Position numbers and translations under genes: made by a program. The notes beneath the pieces are model-generated. The model saw nothing but the letters and a program-made list of their open reading frames with translations. It searched no databases and was not told the DNA's origin. Shown one piece after another: positions 27,964 to 36,483 of a stretch of 64,000 bases of DNA (position 1 is the first letter of the stretch; each line of letters opens with the position of its first letter). Origin of the DNA: Methanoregulaceae archaeon (GTDB taxonomy: Archaea > Halobacteriota > Methanomicrobia > Methanomicrobiales > Methanospirillaceae); NCBI GenBank assembly GCA_015660885.1, contig JACTUB010000010.1:26802-90801 (forward strand). The letters are read 5' to 3'.

Positions 27964-30401
27964 TACTCCACCTCCCTGACCCGGCTCACCATGTCGGTAC
28001 CCATTTCAACGACCAGGGTATTGGAAAACTCACCCTGCATCTCCGAGATGTGGGAGATCAGGATGATCTGCGGGAAACGCGATTCCTGCGTCCGTAAGCT
28101 GTTCAGGAGGTTGGAGCGCCGTTCTTCATCCTGGCTGCCGAATATCTCGTCGAAGATCAACAGTGTGCTCTCGTGCACGTTGTGGAGTTCGGCAAGGTAG
28201 CGCGACAGGGCGATTCTCAGGGCAACGGCAATATCGTCCTGCTCCCCGCCGCTGAACCGATCGATGGTGTAATCATCATCGATGTCCCGGACGAGGAGGT
28301 TGAAATCTTCGTCCAGCAGCACCTGTTCATAGCGCCCGGCAGTTATCTCGCTGATGATCCGGCTGACTTCTCCTTCGAGCCGGCTCCGGACGACCTGCAT
28401 GAGGTAGATCACGTAGTCTGCAATGACGGAGCGGGTGAGCTTCAGCAGCTCGATCTCGCCTTTGAGATCTTCAGACTGTTTCTGCAGATCGGTGATCTGT
28501 ACCTCCGTGCGCCGGTATCCTGCAATCTTTTCTTCGGCAAACTTCATGCGTTCGGTGGTCTGGGTGGTCTTTGCTGACACGTCCTGCACCGCTGTCTCGA
28601 TCTCCGCCCGTGCACGTTCGAGCATCCCGCTTTTTTTCGGGTCAAACGGCGATCGCTCAATCTCGGAGGAGACCTGCACAATCTCGGCCTGTTTCCGGGC
28701 AACCTGCCCTTCAAGATCTGCAACCTGTTTTTTCAGGACGTCAGCCTTTGCCAGTTCTTCCCGGAGATCGTTGAACCGGTCCTGGATCTTCTCCAGCTCG
28801 GCTACTTCCCGTTCAGCCTTCTCAAGAACCTCTTCTTCAAACCTGAGATCCCGGATCTTCTGCATGAGTACAGTGCAAGCAGCATCCTTTGCCTGCAGCT
28901 GGGAGAGCATATCAGTGAGTTCTGCCTCAAAGGAGACCCTCATCTTGAGTTTTTCCGTGAGGGAATGTATCTCTGAAAGGAGCGGCTTCTGGGCGTTGAT
29001 GACATCCTTTGATTCTTCGGCCCGTGTATGTTTTTCAGACAACGCGGCAGTCTCGGTATCAATGCGCTGGACCTGGACCCGGTACTCTTCTTCAATGCTG
29101 GTATAATGGCTGCCGAGCTTCTGGCGGCAGAGCGGGCAGGTGCCCTCGGCCCCGGCTTTCCGGATAGTATCCCGGTCCGCCAGCAGTTTTCTCTTCTCGC
29201 TCTCAAGGCTTTTCAGCTGGGCAAAAATGGTCCCGATAGCATGGGTGATCTCCTCTCCTGCCGAGGAGACGTGGTGTTCAAGATCATAATCCCCGATCTC
29301 TTCCCTGATCTTCAGGGCATCGCGTACCCTGGCGATGAGCGCTGCTCTCTTTCCGGCGTCCTGGTCGAGTGACGCGATCCTCGCCTTTGCCAGTTCCGCC
29401 CGCTTCTTTGCCTCAAGGCATTCGCGTTCGGCAGACCGTACCGCGACCCGGGTCTGGTCATGCTCATTTTTGAGTTTTCTTAAAGCATCACGGGCGGCTT
29501 TCTTTTCCGGAAAGGGAGCCAGCCGCTCGGCGAGCAGGTGGTATTCCAGTTCCAGCCGTACCAGGCCGGTGAGGTTCGATCTCGTGAAAGCCAGCTGTTT
29601 TTTGAGGCCGTCCTGTTCTTTTGACAGGGCCGAGTGCGTCATCGTGAGTCCCGTATATTTCGTTCTCTGGTCCTGGTAGAGCCGGAACTCGTCATCAAGG
29701 GCTTTTTTCTTCCCGCTGAGATTACGGTACTGGTTATTCAGCTGTTCCAGCGTCTGGCTGAACCCGTTGACTGACGCCTGGAGTGCGGCAAACTCTTTCG
29801 CATCCAGCCCCCGGGCAAGGGCTTCAAGCGTCCCTTCCATCCGTTGGAGGCCGCCGCTTTTTTCATCTGTCTGCTCTTTTACGATCTTCTGGCTCTCGGT
29901 GTTCAGGTAATCGATCCCGAGCGCCCGGAGGAACCATTCCTTGCGCCTGCCCGGCGTATTTTCGAGCAGGGTGAGGAGGTCTTTCTGGGCCGCATAGATG
30001 GTGTTCCTGAAATCCACCGGCCCCATGCCGAGCGTCCTCTTCACTTCGGTCTCCACCTGGTTCACCCCGGTCGCACGGAGTTTCCCGTCCTTATGGAACG
30101 TGGCGTCATGGGTGACCGTCTTACCTTTCCTGAACGTGCGGTGGACCGTGTAGCGCTCCCCGCCGATCCGGAAGTCGAGCCGTACTTCGCACTTCTCCCG
30201 GGGTGACGCAAACGACGAGACAATGTAATCTGCGGAGATCCCGGTCGCCTGCACACCGTACAGGGCAAAGAAGACGGCCTGTACGATGCTTGACTTGCCG
30301 GTCCCGTTATTGCCCAGGATGCCGGTGATCCCGTCATGGAAGCAGATCTCCTGCGCTTTGAACCGCTTGAAATTCTTCAGCACCAGGCGGTCAATGATCA
30401 T
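27963..30401 (-). CDS. rad50: DNA double-strand break repair ATPase Rad50
   Basis: Encodes 812 residues. Walker A is GNNGTGKSSIV at about 30-40. Long coiled coils of Lys/Glu/Leu heptads surround the zinc hook CPLC (Cys422, Cys425). The C-terminal lobe carries the ABC signature FSGGEQDDIAVALRIA and Walker B LLIFDEIFGSQDEE. With Mre11 it tethers and processes DNA ends. It overlaps mre11 by 4 bp and nurA by 1 bp, so translation is coupled across the operon. Confidence 0.95.
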   Translation of the reverse strand: MIIDRLVLKNFKRFKAQEICFHDGITGILGNNGTGKSSIVQAVFFALYGVQATGISADYIVSSFASPREKCEVRLDFRIGGERYTVHRTFRKGKTVTHDATFHKDGKLRATGVNQVETEVKRTLGMGPVDFRNTIYAAQKDLLTLLENTPGRRKEWFLRALGIDYLNTESQKIVKEQTDEKSGGLQRMEGTLEALARGLDAKEFAALQASVNGFSQTLEQLNNQYRNLSGKKKALDDEFRLYQDQRTKYTGLTMTHSALSKEQDGLKKQLAFTRSNLTGLVRLELEYHLLAERLAPFPEKKAARDALRKLKNEHDQTRVAVRSAERECLEAKKRAELAKARIASLDQDAGKRAALIARVRDALKIREEIGDYDLEHHVSSAGEEITHAIGTIFAQLKSLESEKRKLLADRDTIRKAGAEGTCPLCRQKLGSHYTSIEEEYRVQVQRIDTETAALSEKHTRAEESKDVINAQKPLLSEIHSLTEKLKMRVSFEAELTDMLSQLQAKDAACTVLMQKIRDLRFEEEVLEKAEREVAELEKIQDRFNDLREELAKADVLKKQVADLEGQVARKQAEIVQVSSEIERSPFDPKKSGMLERARAEIETAVQDVSAKTTQTTERMKFAEEKIAGYRRTEVQITDLQKQSEDLKGEIELLKLTRSVIADYVIYLMQVVRSRLEGEVSRIISEITAGRYEQVLLDEDFNLLVRDIDDDYTIDRFSGGEQDDIAVALRIALSRYLAELHNVHESTLLIFDEIFGSQDEERRSNLLNSLRTQESRFPQIILISHISEMQGEFSNTLVVEMGTDMVSRVREVE

Positions 30402-31540
30402 TCCCCTGACTCCCGGTGCTGTTCCATGACCGCCCGTAAGACGTCGAGCCCGTGCTCCCCGATGAACGCTTTCTGCCGGGCAGAGAGCTGCTGCCTGCCG
30501 ACAAAGGAGGTAAATTCCTGCAGGTAATCAATGGTCCTGATGTCCTGCTGGAGCGGGACCGCCGACTCTTCGTCTTTTCCCTTCACCCGGACCTTCAGGT
30601 CGAGCAGCTGTTCCCGCACCGGCGACAGGTCTTTCATGTTGATCCCTTTGCCGTGTTCCCGGGACATGCCGTCAAGCGTCACCTGCACCATTGCCTGTGC
30701 AGGGACCCGCATCCGGTTAATACGGGCGATGATCTCACCGGTGATATCTTTCGGGTGCACCCCCTCGCACGGGATAGTGCCGAGATCGATCATCGGCGTA
30801 TGCGGGAGGCCGAGGTGGCGGACTTCGTGCCGCCCGGGATCCACCAGCAGCCCTCCCTTGGTATCCGCAATCTCGCCATAGGTGAGGTACTCGGTGGAAC
30901 CCGAATACCAGGCATTGTCCGTGATCCGGCACTGGCGGTGGTAGTGCCCGAGCGCGATGTAATCGAACCGGTCTGAGAGGATCGTGTTATCCAGCTCGTG
31001 CTCGGCCACGGTTGCCAGCCGCTGATCTTTGATGGAAGTGGCAAGTCCGTGGGTCACCAGCACATTGTGGTGGCCGGAAGTCAGCTCGATCTGGTCGTAT
31101 GCTATGCGGTAATCCTCAGGTCGGAGCATGTTGGGAATGAGGTGGAAGACCGTGTCGCCGATCTCCACCTTCTCATACCGGAACTTGTAGGCAGCAGTGA
31201 TATGGGAGGGGTGGTAGGTGAGGACTTCGTAGGGCGATGTCGTGTACCGGGTCTTGACCATACTGTGGTTCCCGGCGATCACGATAAACGGGATGCCGGC
31301 CGCATGAAGCCGGTCGAGCGCTTCGAGCACCGTGGTATAGGCCCGGGTCTTGGGTTTCACCTGGTCGAAGAGATCGCCCGCATGGACGAGCACGTCGGGT
31401 TTTTCGCTGATAATTACCTCTATCGCCGACAGGAAATTATCGTACACCTGCTTCTCGCGGAGGTTCATCCCGCTCTCGGGATCGAGGCGGTTGAACGCGG
31501 CAAGACCAAGGTGGGTATCGGCGATGTGGATAAAGTTCAT
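30398..31540 (-). CDS. mre11: DNA double-strand break repair nuclease Mre11
   Basis: Encodes 380 residues. The phosphodiesterase motifs are in order: HIADTHLG (Asp8, His10), VHAGDLFD (Asp56), VIAGNHSM, VTHGLA and ALGHYHRQ. A capping domain and a Rad50-binding tail complete it. It is an endonuclease and 3'-5' exonuclease that starts end resection, and the first gene of the operon. A TATA-like GATATAAG (on the plus strand) lies 31 bp upstream, predicting a very short leader. Two decayed copies of this gene's 5' end lie near 60 kb. Confidence 0.95.
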   Translation of the reverse strand: MNFIHIADTHLGLAAFNRLDPESGMNLREKQVYDNFLSAIEVIISEKPDVLVHAGDLFDQVKPKTRAYTTVLEALDRLHAAGIPFIVIAGNHSMVKTRYTTSPYEVLTYHPSHITAAYKFRYEKVEIGDTVFHLIPNMLRPEDYRIAYDQIELTSGHHNVLVTHGLATSIKDQRLATVAEHELDNTILSDRFDYIALGHYHRQCRITDNAWYSGSTEYLTYGEIADTKGGLLVDPGRHEVRHLGLPHTPMIDLGTIPCEGVHPKDITGEIIARINRMRVPAQAMVQVTLDGMSREHGKGINMKDLSPVREQLLDLKVRVKGKDEESAVPLQQDIRTIDYLQEFTSFVGRQQLSARQKAFIGEHGLDVLRAVMEQHRESGE

Positions 31541-31883
31541 TTTCGTTGGTTTTTATTTGGGGGTTTATGGGATATAAGAGGGTGGGGGTGCGGGGGGAAT
31601 ATGAAATGAGAAAGAATATCAGCCCCCTGGTTGCCCTGTCCCGTTTCCCGGATACATCCCTCCAGGTACCCGTGTCCGGGATCCGGGAAGAACAAACCAT
31701 GAGAAAAAAAGGTGAGCCCTTCAATGAGGGACAAGTTTCCCGATCTCACCGGTTTTTACTGCCGGGTCCGGCCCCGCATTCTTTCATACAGCCCCTGTCC
31801 CGGAACCCCTACGTTGCTTTATGACTCCCGTACTAAGTAGCACTTTCCTTAACCTAACATCGTCTTACTGAAAGACTAATTTT
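31541..31883. other. Promoter region of the mre11 operon and adjoining non-coding DNA
   Basis: On the minus strand the mre11 promoter lies at 31571-31578 (CTTATATC) behind a C-rich tract. This tract and TATA box recur in the mre11 remnant at 60783-61030. The remaining 250 bp hold no convincing ORF. GGTGAG and CTCACC near 31712 and 31755 could pair in a long hairpin, but I see no clear role. Confidence 0.45.
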
Positions 31884-32186
31884 TTATGATTTGGTTTCCA
31901 GATCCATTTCGATGCCGCCGATGGCACCCAAGACAATATTATAGATGAAGGCGAGGACTGCACCGCCAATAAATCCGCAGACTGCACCAAGTACAATCAT
32001 GACAATGAATCCAACGATTCCAACTCCAGCTCCTAACATACCCCCACCAAACATGGCCGCAGTTCTCCCAACTCCTACTGCCACCATCAGTCCCATAACA
32101 AATCCCCAGATGAGACCAATTATCGCACTAAACTTTGCAACACTCATTACACCAAATTTTTTAATCATATAAGCGGTCGTCGCCAT
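31884..32186 (-). CDS. Small glycine-rich membrane protein
   Basis: Encodes 100 residues with three hydrophobic helices rich in Gly, Ala and Val (about 17-40, 44-66, 70-92) and the C-terminal acidic tail EMDLETKS. Gly-packed helices suggest an oligomeric membrane protein. The family is not recognised. Hairpin element copy R2 lies 150 bp upstream in the same orientation. Confidence 0.7.
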   Translation of the reverse strand: MATTAYMIKKFGVMSVAKFSAIIGLIWGFVMGLMVAVGVGRTAAMFGGGMLGAGVGIVGFIVMIVLGAVCGFIGGAVLAFIYNIVLGAIGGIEMDLETKS

Positions 32187-32336
32187 ATAAATCTCCTAGA
32201 TGTATAGTGAAGGGATACACCAACAACTAATTAATCATTGTCATTAAGTTGCGCTTTACCAACAGCGAGCATTTGCGATCAGCAGCAGACGCAACAGAAC
32301 CTGTGAAAGCAACAGAATCGCACAGTAAAAGGAAGG

Positions 32337-32444
32337 GGAAGACCCGAGGACGGTGGTTCTCTCAGTCTGGATTAAATTTCGGATCTTCCTTGAACGATTA
32401 ACTATACTGATGGAATAATAAAGTCTAGCGAGGCACCGGCGCAT
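32337..32444 (-). repeat. Dispersed hairpin element, copy R2
   Basis: On the minus strand it starts at ATGCGCCGGTGCCTCGC, continues TAGACTTTATTATTCC and ends in the hairpin GGAAGATCCGA (31-nt loop) TCGGGTCTTCC. One T-G pair in the stem would be a U-G wobble in RNA. It lies upstream of the small membrane gene at 31884-32186. The rest of 32187-32505 holds no gene. Confidence 0.8.
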
Positions 32445-32505
32445 TGCGTGATGCAATAGAATGGATAACCAATTATTATTATAATCGAATAGGAAATTAT
32501 TTTCT

Positions 32506-32742
32506 ATGTCAAAGAAAACAAAAAAGATAGTTTTCTTATCAATTGGATATATTTTGACAGTTTTATTTTTACAGACAATTTATAAATTTTTTTATGAAGC
32601 TCTTCCCCCGGAAATAAATCCGACTTCGAACTGGTACATTCTCACAGTAAACGCATTTATGAGTCCAAATGGATTGACTGTTATTATATCGATACTGTTT
32701 GTTATTGGCATTACGGTTATCGCACTCTTTGGCACGTACTAA
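32506..32742 (+). CDS. Small two-helix membrane protein
   Basis: Encodes 78 residues: a basic N-terminus (MSKKTKKI), helix about 8-30, a loop with PPEINPTS, and a second helix about 55-76. It is AT-rich and lies beside the ISH3-like insertion sequence. No family is recognised. Topology would place both ends inside. Confidence 0.55.
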   Translation: MSKKTKKIVFLSIGYILTVLFLQTIYKFFYEALPPEINPTSNWYILTVNAFMSPNGLTVIISILFVIGITVIALFGTY

Positions 32743-32814
32743 AGAAAGATTACTATTTTTAAAAATGTTTCAAAATTTGTTTTTCGAGCGAAACATATTA
32801 TTTTTGTGATGATA

Positions 32815-34105
32815 CAGTACTTCTCTAAATTTTCCCCCATGAACTTTGGATAGTTATCAACCCTAACCAACCTCCAATCAACCGAGAGATCGAAGAACAG
32901 AAACCAAAGAAACAAATTTGAGTTTTTTCCGGAGCCCTTCCCAGACGAAGAGCCTGAAGAGATCAAAACGGAACAAATCATTGTCGATCGTTCTCGGCCC
33001 TTGTCGAACCTTTGAGAAGAACATCCATTGAAGAGCCACCCAGATATTCTTGAGGAGGAACGAGATTATCGTCAAGAGGTACCGGAGCACAACGTTTCTG
33101 GAAGATGTTTTAGCTTTCACAATGTTCCGGATACGGTATGAAGATTCGATAGCGAACCGGTTCTTGTAGACCTGGTAGACCCTTCGCGGCTTCCAGTCAA
33201 TACCATACACGACGTAACCGAGATGCACATTCCCGAATTTCTTATTCCTTCCCTGAAGGTACTGAACATCAATTGCCAGGGTAAGATCAAGAGGTCCGGA
33301 GGTTCCCATCATCGTGTACCGGGCATATCGGGAATGATTCCCCCGGAGAATCTTCTTGAGTTCCTGGTCGTGTTTTCTCACCGGAACAATGTGCGGGATG
33401 TTCTCAGCCTGGAGAAACGAGAACACATCGTTTGAGTAAAAACCCCGATCAAGACAGAGTACCTCGGTAGTCACTTTTGCATCGTCGATGAAAGCCAGGA
33501 ATTTCCGGATGTACTCAACCTTTGATATTCCCTTTTTTACCGGGAGAACTGCGAGGGTCAACCGTTGCCCTTTTGTCGTGATGTAGAGCGAAACATACGA
33601 GTAAAATGTCGTTGTGGAATCCTTCATTTTGCTCTTGATGACGTAATCTTTGTTTACGTCAACAATCTCTCCGTAATAAGGATCATCGGTGAAATCTATG
33701 GCAAAATGATACGATTTTCCCGGAACGAGGATCTGATCGTTTGAATAGGTGAGGATCTTTGATTGTAATGCCAGAAGTGAATCTAAATCTACCTTCGACA
33801 AATGGTATCTGACCGACGTTTCACACGGGACTTTTTCTACGGCTTTGTTGATGGAATGCACTGAAAGTTTGTTCGCTGACATGCCGACGAGTGACCGGAT
33901 GAGCGTCTTTTGGTTTAGTTGCCCGTTGATGGAAATGGTGACGTGTCGGTTGATTGCTTCAACAGCAATTTCGGAACAATCTTCTGCTCGGATCTCATTC
34001 TTTATTCGGCGGGCAATTTGTCGTTTATTGACCATATTCGGCGCCCACCGACTATTTAGATCTTTTTGTTTTCTTTAGCCCGAGCTAAAAATTAGTGAAG
34101 TACTG
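32815..34105 (-). mobile_element. ISH3-like insertion sequence (about 1.29 kb)
   Basis: Imperfect terminal inverted repeats bracket one transposase gene: CAGTACTTCTCTAAATTTT at the left and CAGTACTTCACTAATTTTT (reverse complement of the right end). The bases flanking the ends (TGATA and AAGCC) do not match, so no target duplication survives; the insertion is old or rearranged. The same terminal repeat forms a 56-bp MITE at 40745-40800. Confidence 0.8.
32878..34035 (-). CDS. ISH3-like DDE transposase
   Basis: Encodes 385 residues, apparently intact. The RNase-H-like catalytic triad is readable: Asp114 in FAIDFTDDPYYG, Asp196 in CLDRGFYSNDV and Glu297 in YKNRFAIESSYR, the last within the Y-x2-x-R-x3-E signature of the IS4 superfamily. 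The DDPYYG box is typical of ISH3-family enzymes. It performs cut-and-paste transposition at the flanking inverted repeats, and may also mobilise the MITE at 40745. Confidence 0.82.
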   Translation of the reverse strand: MVNKRQIARRIKNEIRAEDCSEIAVEAINRHVTISINGQLNQKTLIRSLVGMSANKLSVHSINKAVEKVPCETSVRYHLSKVDLDSLLALQSKILTYSNDQILVPGKSYHFAIDFTDDPYYGEIVDVNKDYVIKSKMKDSTTTFYSYVSLYITTKGQRLTLAVLPVKKGISKVEYIRKFLAFIDDAKVTTEVLCLDRGFYSNDVFSFLQAENIPHIVPVRKHDQELKKILRGNHSRYARYTMMGTSGPLDLTLAIDVQYLQGRNKKFGNVHLGYVVYGIDWKPRRVYQVYKNRFAIESSYRIRNIVKAKTSSRNVVLRYLLTIISFLLKNIWVALQWMFFSKVRQGPRTIDNDLFRFDLFRLFVWEGLRKKLKFVSLVSVLRSLG

Positions 34106-34721
34106 AAGCCAATTCCTTTAGGAATGGGCACATCTCATTCCTTGATTTCCCATAGAGTTCATGGAATTTCGTCCCCGGTGCCGGATGACAGGGGAGAGGG
34201 TAGTCCATGCTGACAGGATTTTTACTTGTGCCCCAATGGATACAGCCGGGCACAACGGAAACTGGATATAAGGGAAGGATACCGGTTTTTTTGGGTTCTT
34301 TGTCCTGTGGCCGTTTTTGTCTTTTCATCCTGTATCCATCCGATTCTCACTAATGTGATTTCCCGTTCAAAGGTGTTTGATCGTCCTGTCCTGGTAGATG
34401 ACTGCTCACTGATACCAGCATATGTTACCGGGTTTAACGTTCCAGACCTCAGAGGATTTCGTGTTTCTACTCCAAGAAGGAGGATTCTGTTCATGCCGCC
34501 CGTTCCATTTCATTACAGACGTCTTTCCAAGGAGGTGAGGATCCCTGCAATTTTATTAGTATACCGGGACGTTTCCCCCGGTTTATCCTTATTAATAGAA
34601 AAGAGAACCCCATAATTTCCGCAATTTCATCGGCCGTTATGATGAACCATGGATTCTTCTGAGGCATCCCTGATACTCATCTCCTTTTTTATGCCATCCA
34701 TGGATCGAATCCATAATCCTG
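34106..34721. other. Disturbed non-coding region right of the insertion sequence
   Basis: No full gene. It contains the 5' fragment of a duplicated small gene (34491-34667, minus strand). Long frames on both strands lack recognisable content and ribosome-binding sites. The area between the insertion sequence and the MATE gene looks like eroded DNA. Confidence 0.5.
34491..34667 (-). pseudogene. Truncated copy of the small MPxxNPW protein gene
   Basis: Starts behind GGAGATGA with ATG and reads MPQKNPWFIITADEIAEI, closely matching MPHENPWLLITRDEIAEI of the neighbouring gene at 34722-34994. After that the similarity stops and 40 unrelated residues follow before TGA. It is probably a 3'-truncated duplicate. 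Confidence 0.45.
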
Positions 34722-34994
34722 TCACACTCCCGGATTATACCAGATCCGGGGATCGGTCTTCTCAATAACATAACACCTCACTCGTGCCTCAGCGCATCGA
34801 TCGGGTTGAGGTTCGCTGCCTGCCAGGCCGGGTAGATACCGCAGGCGCCATCGAACGGTTGTAAGGATTTCTGCAATGGCGCCGGTGTTCTCCCGACTTT
34901 TTTCCGATTTGTTCTCCTCAAGAATTTCAAGTTGCCGTCTTATTTCGGCAATTTCGTCCCGGGTGATAAGTAACCACGGATTCTCATGAGGCAT
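34722..34994 (-). CDS. Small hypothetical protein (MPHENPW start), 3' end fused into an ABC permease fragment
   Basis: Encodes 90 residues from the ATG at 34994, which follows GAGGGGTAGGGG. The first ~48 residues form an acidic helical domain (ITRDEIAEIRRQLEILEEN) and are probably genuine, since a second copy exists next door. The last ~40 residues translate, in the wrong frame, the 3' end of a MacB-type permease gene. The original C-terminus has therefore been replaced by recombination. Function unknown. Confidence 0.45.
   Translation of the reverse strand: MPHENPWLLITRDEIAEIRRQLEILEENKSEKSRENTGAIAEILTTVRWRLRYLPGLAGSEPQPDRCAEARVRCYVIEKTDPRIWYNPGV
34776..34851 (-). pseudogene. 3'-end fragment of a MacB/FtsX-type ABC permease gene
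   Basis: On the minus strand it reads IYPAWQAANLNPIDALRHE then stop, almost identical to the end of the intact permease at 36484-37689. DNA identity is about 90% over 65-70 bp and stops abruptly. With the intact gene it flanks the MATE gene as a direct repeat. Confidence 0.8.
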
Positions 34995-35036
34995 TCCCCT
35001 ACCCCTCTTCATCATAAACGTGTTCCCCGGTCGGAA

Positions 35037-36356
35037 TCATGCTCCAGCCTCGCTTTTCCTGACCTCAAAGACCCCCTGGACCTCCAGCTTTGACAAGTAT
35101 AACCGCGCCCAGACAAATCCCAGCAGACCACCGGCAACTTCCCCGGCGACTATCCCCCACCAGACGCCCTGTTCTCCCATGCCCATGGGGATTGCGAACA
35201 GGTATGCAAAGACTGCGGCAAACACAAGGCTTCTCATGAACGTCAGGAAAAGGGATGTCGGTCCTTTCCCGACACCCTGGAACAGGGAAGATGACAGGAG
35301 ACCCAGCGGTACAAAGGGATAAAAAAAGCACATGACCCCGATAAACGCGGCAATTGCCGGATAGAGGTGGGCGCTTTGTTGTGAATAGGAGAAGACAGAC
35401 GCAATAGGGTAGGCAAATATCCCGGTAAGGACACTGACACTGAATGCAATGGAAAGTCCAAAGATAATCGAGAAGGTGTGAGCTACCCGGATCTTCCTGA
35501 AATGTTTTGCCCCATATGCCGCACCAACAACTGATACTACGGATGTACCGATAGCAACAATAGGAACAATCCCAAATGACACAACCCTGAAGCCCACGGA
35601 AAAGACTGCCACAGCATCCGTGGTGGCTACGATAACGAGTATCAGGTTGAGAATGATATTCAGTGCTGACATCAACAGATACTCAACACTGGCAGGGATT
35701 CCCACGGACAGGATATCGGAAACCACGTTCCGGCTCGGAATGAAAACCTGCCGGGAAAAGCACACATAGGTATCCTTTTTGATAAAGAACCAGTAACAGA
35801 GGACGATCGTTGCGGCAGCAAGGGAGATGATCGTACCCCATGCAGCTCCTGCAATGCCGAGGCCCAGCCCGTAGATCAGGATGGGGTCGAGAACAATATT
35901 CAACAGGGACGCGGCCACCATGGCGTGCATCGTTCTCCTGGCATCACCTTCTGCCCGGAGAATGCCATAGGCAATGTTGACAAAGAGAATGAAGAACGAA
36001 CCACCGAAAAGAACCTGTCCGTATGCTGCAGCAAGGCCTGCGGTCTCCCCGGCACCGAAAAGAAGGGCGATCTGCTCTGCAAAAATGACAAGCGGCAGGG
36101 TAACAATTACTGACAGGATGAGAGCGATGAGGAGTGCATGTACTGCACAGTTATTTGCGCCGTTACGGTCGTTTGCCCCGATCCTTCGCGCAATAGCCGA
36201 TGTAGCCCCCGCACCGATACCGGTTCCCAGTCCCATGAGAACCATATACAAAGGGGTCATGAAGCCGACAGCTGCAAGTGCATCGGAACCGAGGCCGACA
36301 ACCCAGATAGCGTTCACAATATTATAACTGGACATCAGGAGCATCGCGATGATCAT
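35037..36356 (-). CDS. MATE-family multidrug/Na+ antiporter
   Basis: Encodes 439 residues with 12 transmembrane helices. MATE landmarks are the repeated halves, with GFMTPLYMVLMGLGTGIGAGATSAIARRIGA in the first. MATE proteins export organic cations using Na+ or H+ gradients. The family N-terminus is missing from this ATG, but the frame stays open upstream and reads GVTILTGDPKKAIISLSG, exactly the usual MATE lead-in. No ATG precedes it in frame. An ATG at 36471 is one base out of frame, across a run of ten A (36438-36447). A frameshift or sequencing error in that tract is likely. Confidence 0.85.
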   Translation of the reverse strand: MIIAMLLMSSYNIVNAIWVVGLGSDALAAVGFMTPLYMVLMGLGTGIGAGATSAIARRIGANDRNGANNCAVHALLIALILSVIVTLPLVIFAEQIALLFGAGETAGLAAAYGQVLFGGSFFILFVNIAYGILRAEGDARRTMHAMVAASLLNIVLDPILIYGLGLGIAGAAWGTIISLAAATIVLCYWFFIKKDTYVCFSRQVFIPSRNVVSDILSVGIPASVEYLLMSALNIILNLILVIVATTDAVAVFSVGFRVVSFGIVPIVAIGTSVVSVVGAAYGAKHFRKIRVAHTFSIIFGLSIAFSVSVLTGIFAYPIASVFSYSQQSAHLYPAIAAFIGVMCFFYPFVPLGLLSSSLFQGVGKGPTSLFLTFMRSLVFAAVFAYLFAIPMGMGEQGVWWGIVAGEVAGGLLGFVWARLYLSKLEVQGVFEVRKSEAGA

Positions 36357-36483
36357 CGGTCCTGATAACGAAATGATTGCTTTTTTCGGATCACCGGTCA
36401 GGATAGTGACACCCTGAGTCTCCCCTAGAGAACAGGCTTTTTTTTTTATCGAAAAAAGAAAAAATTTTCATGCTGCGTGTTCC

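Noticed and set aside
31537..31749. 70-codon frame over the mre11 promoter
   Set aside because: Covers the TATA box and C-rich tract of mre11; the peptide is low-complexity.
34226..34615. 129-codon frame right of the insertion sequence
   Set aside because: No ribosome-binding site or family; the opposite strand there carries a decayed small gene.
34702..34712. GGATCGAATCC resembling a tRNA T-loop
   Set aside because: No acceptor, D or anticodon arm fits around it; it is part of a small local palindrome.
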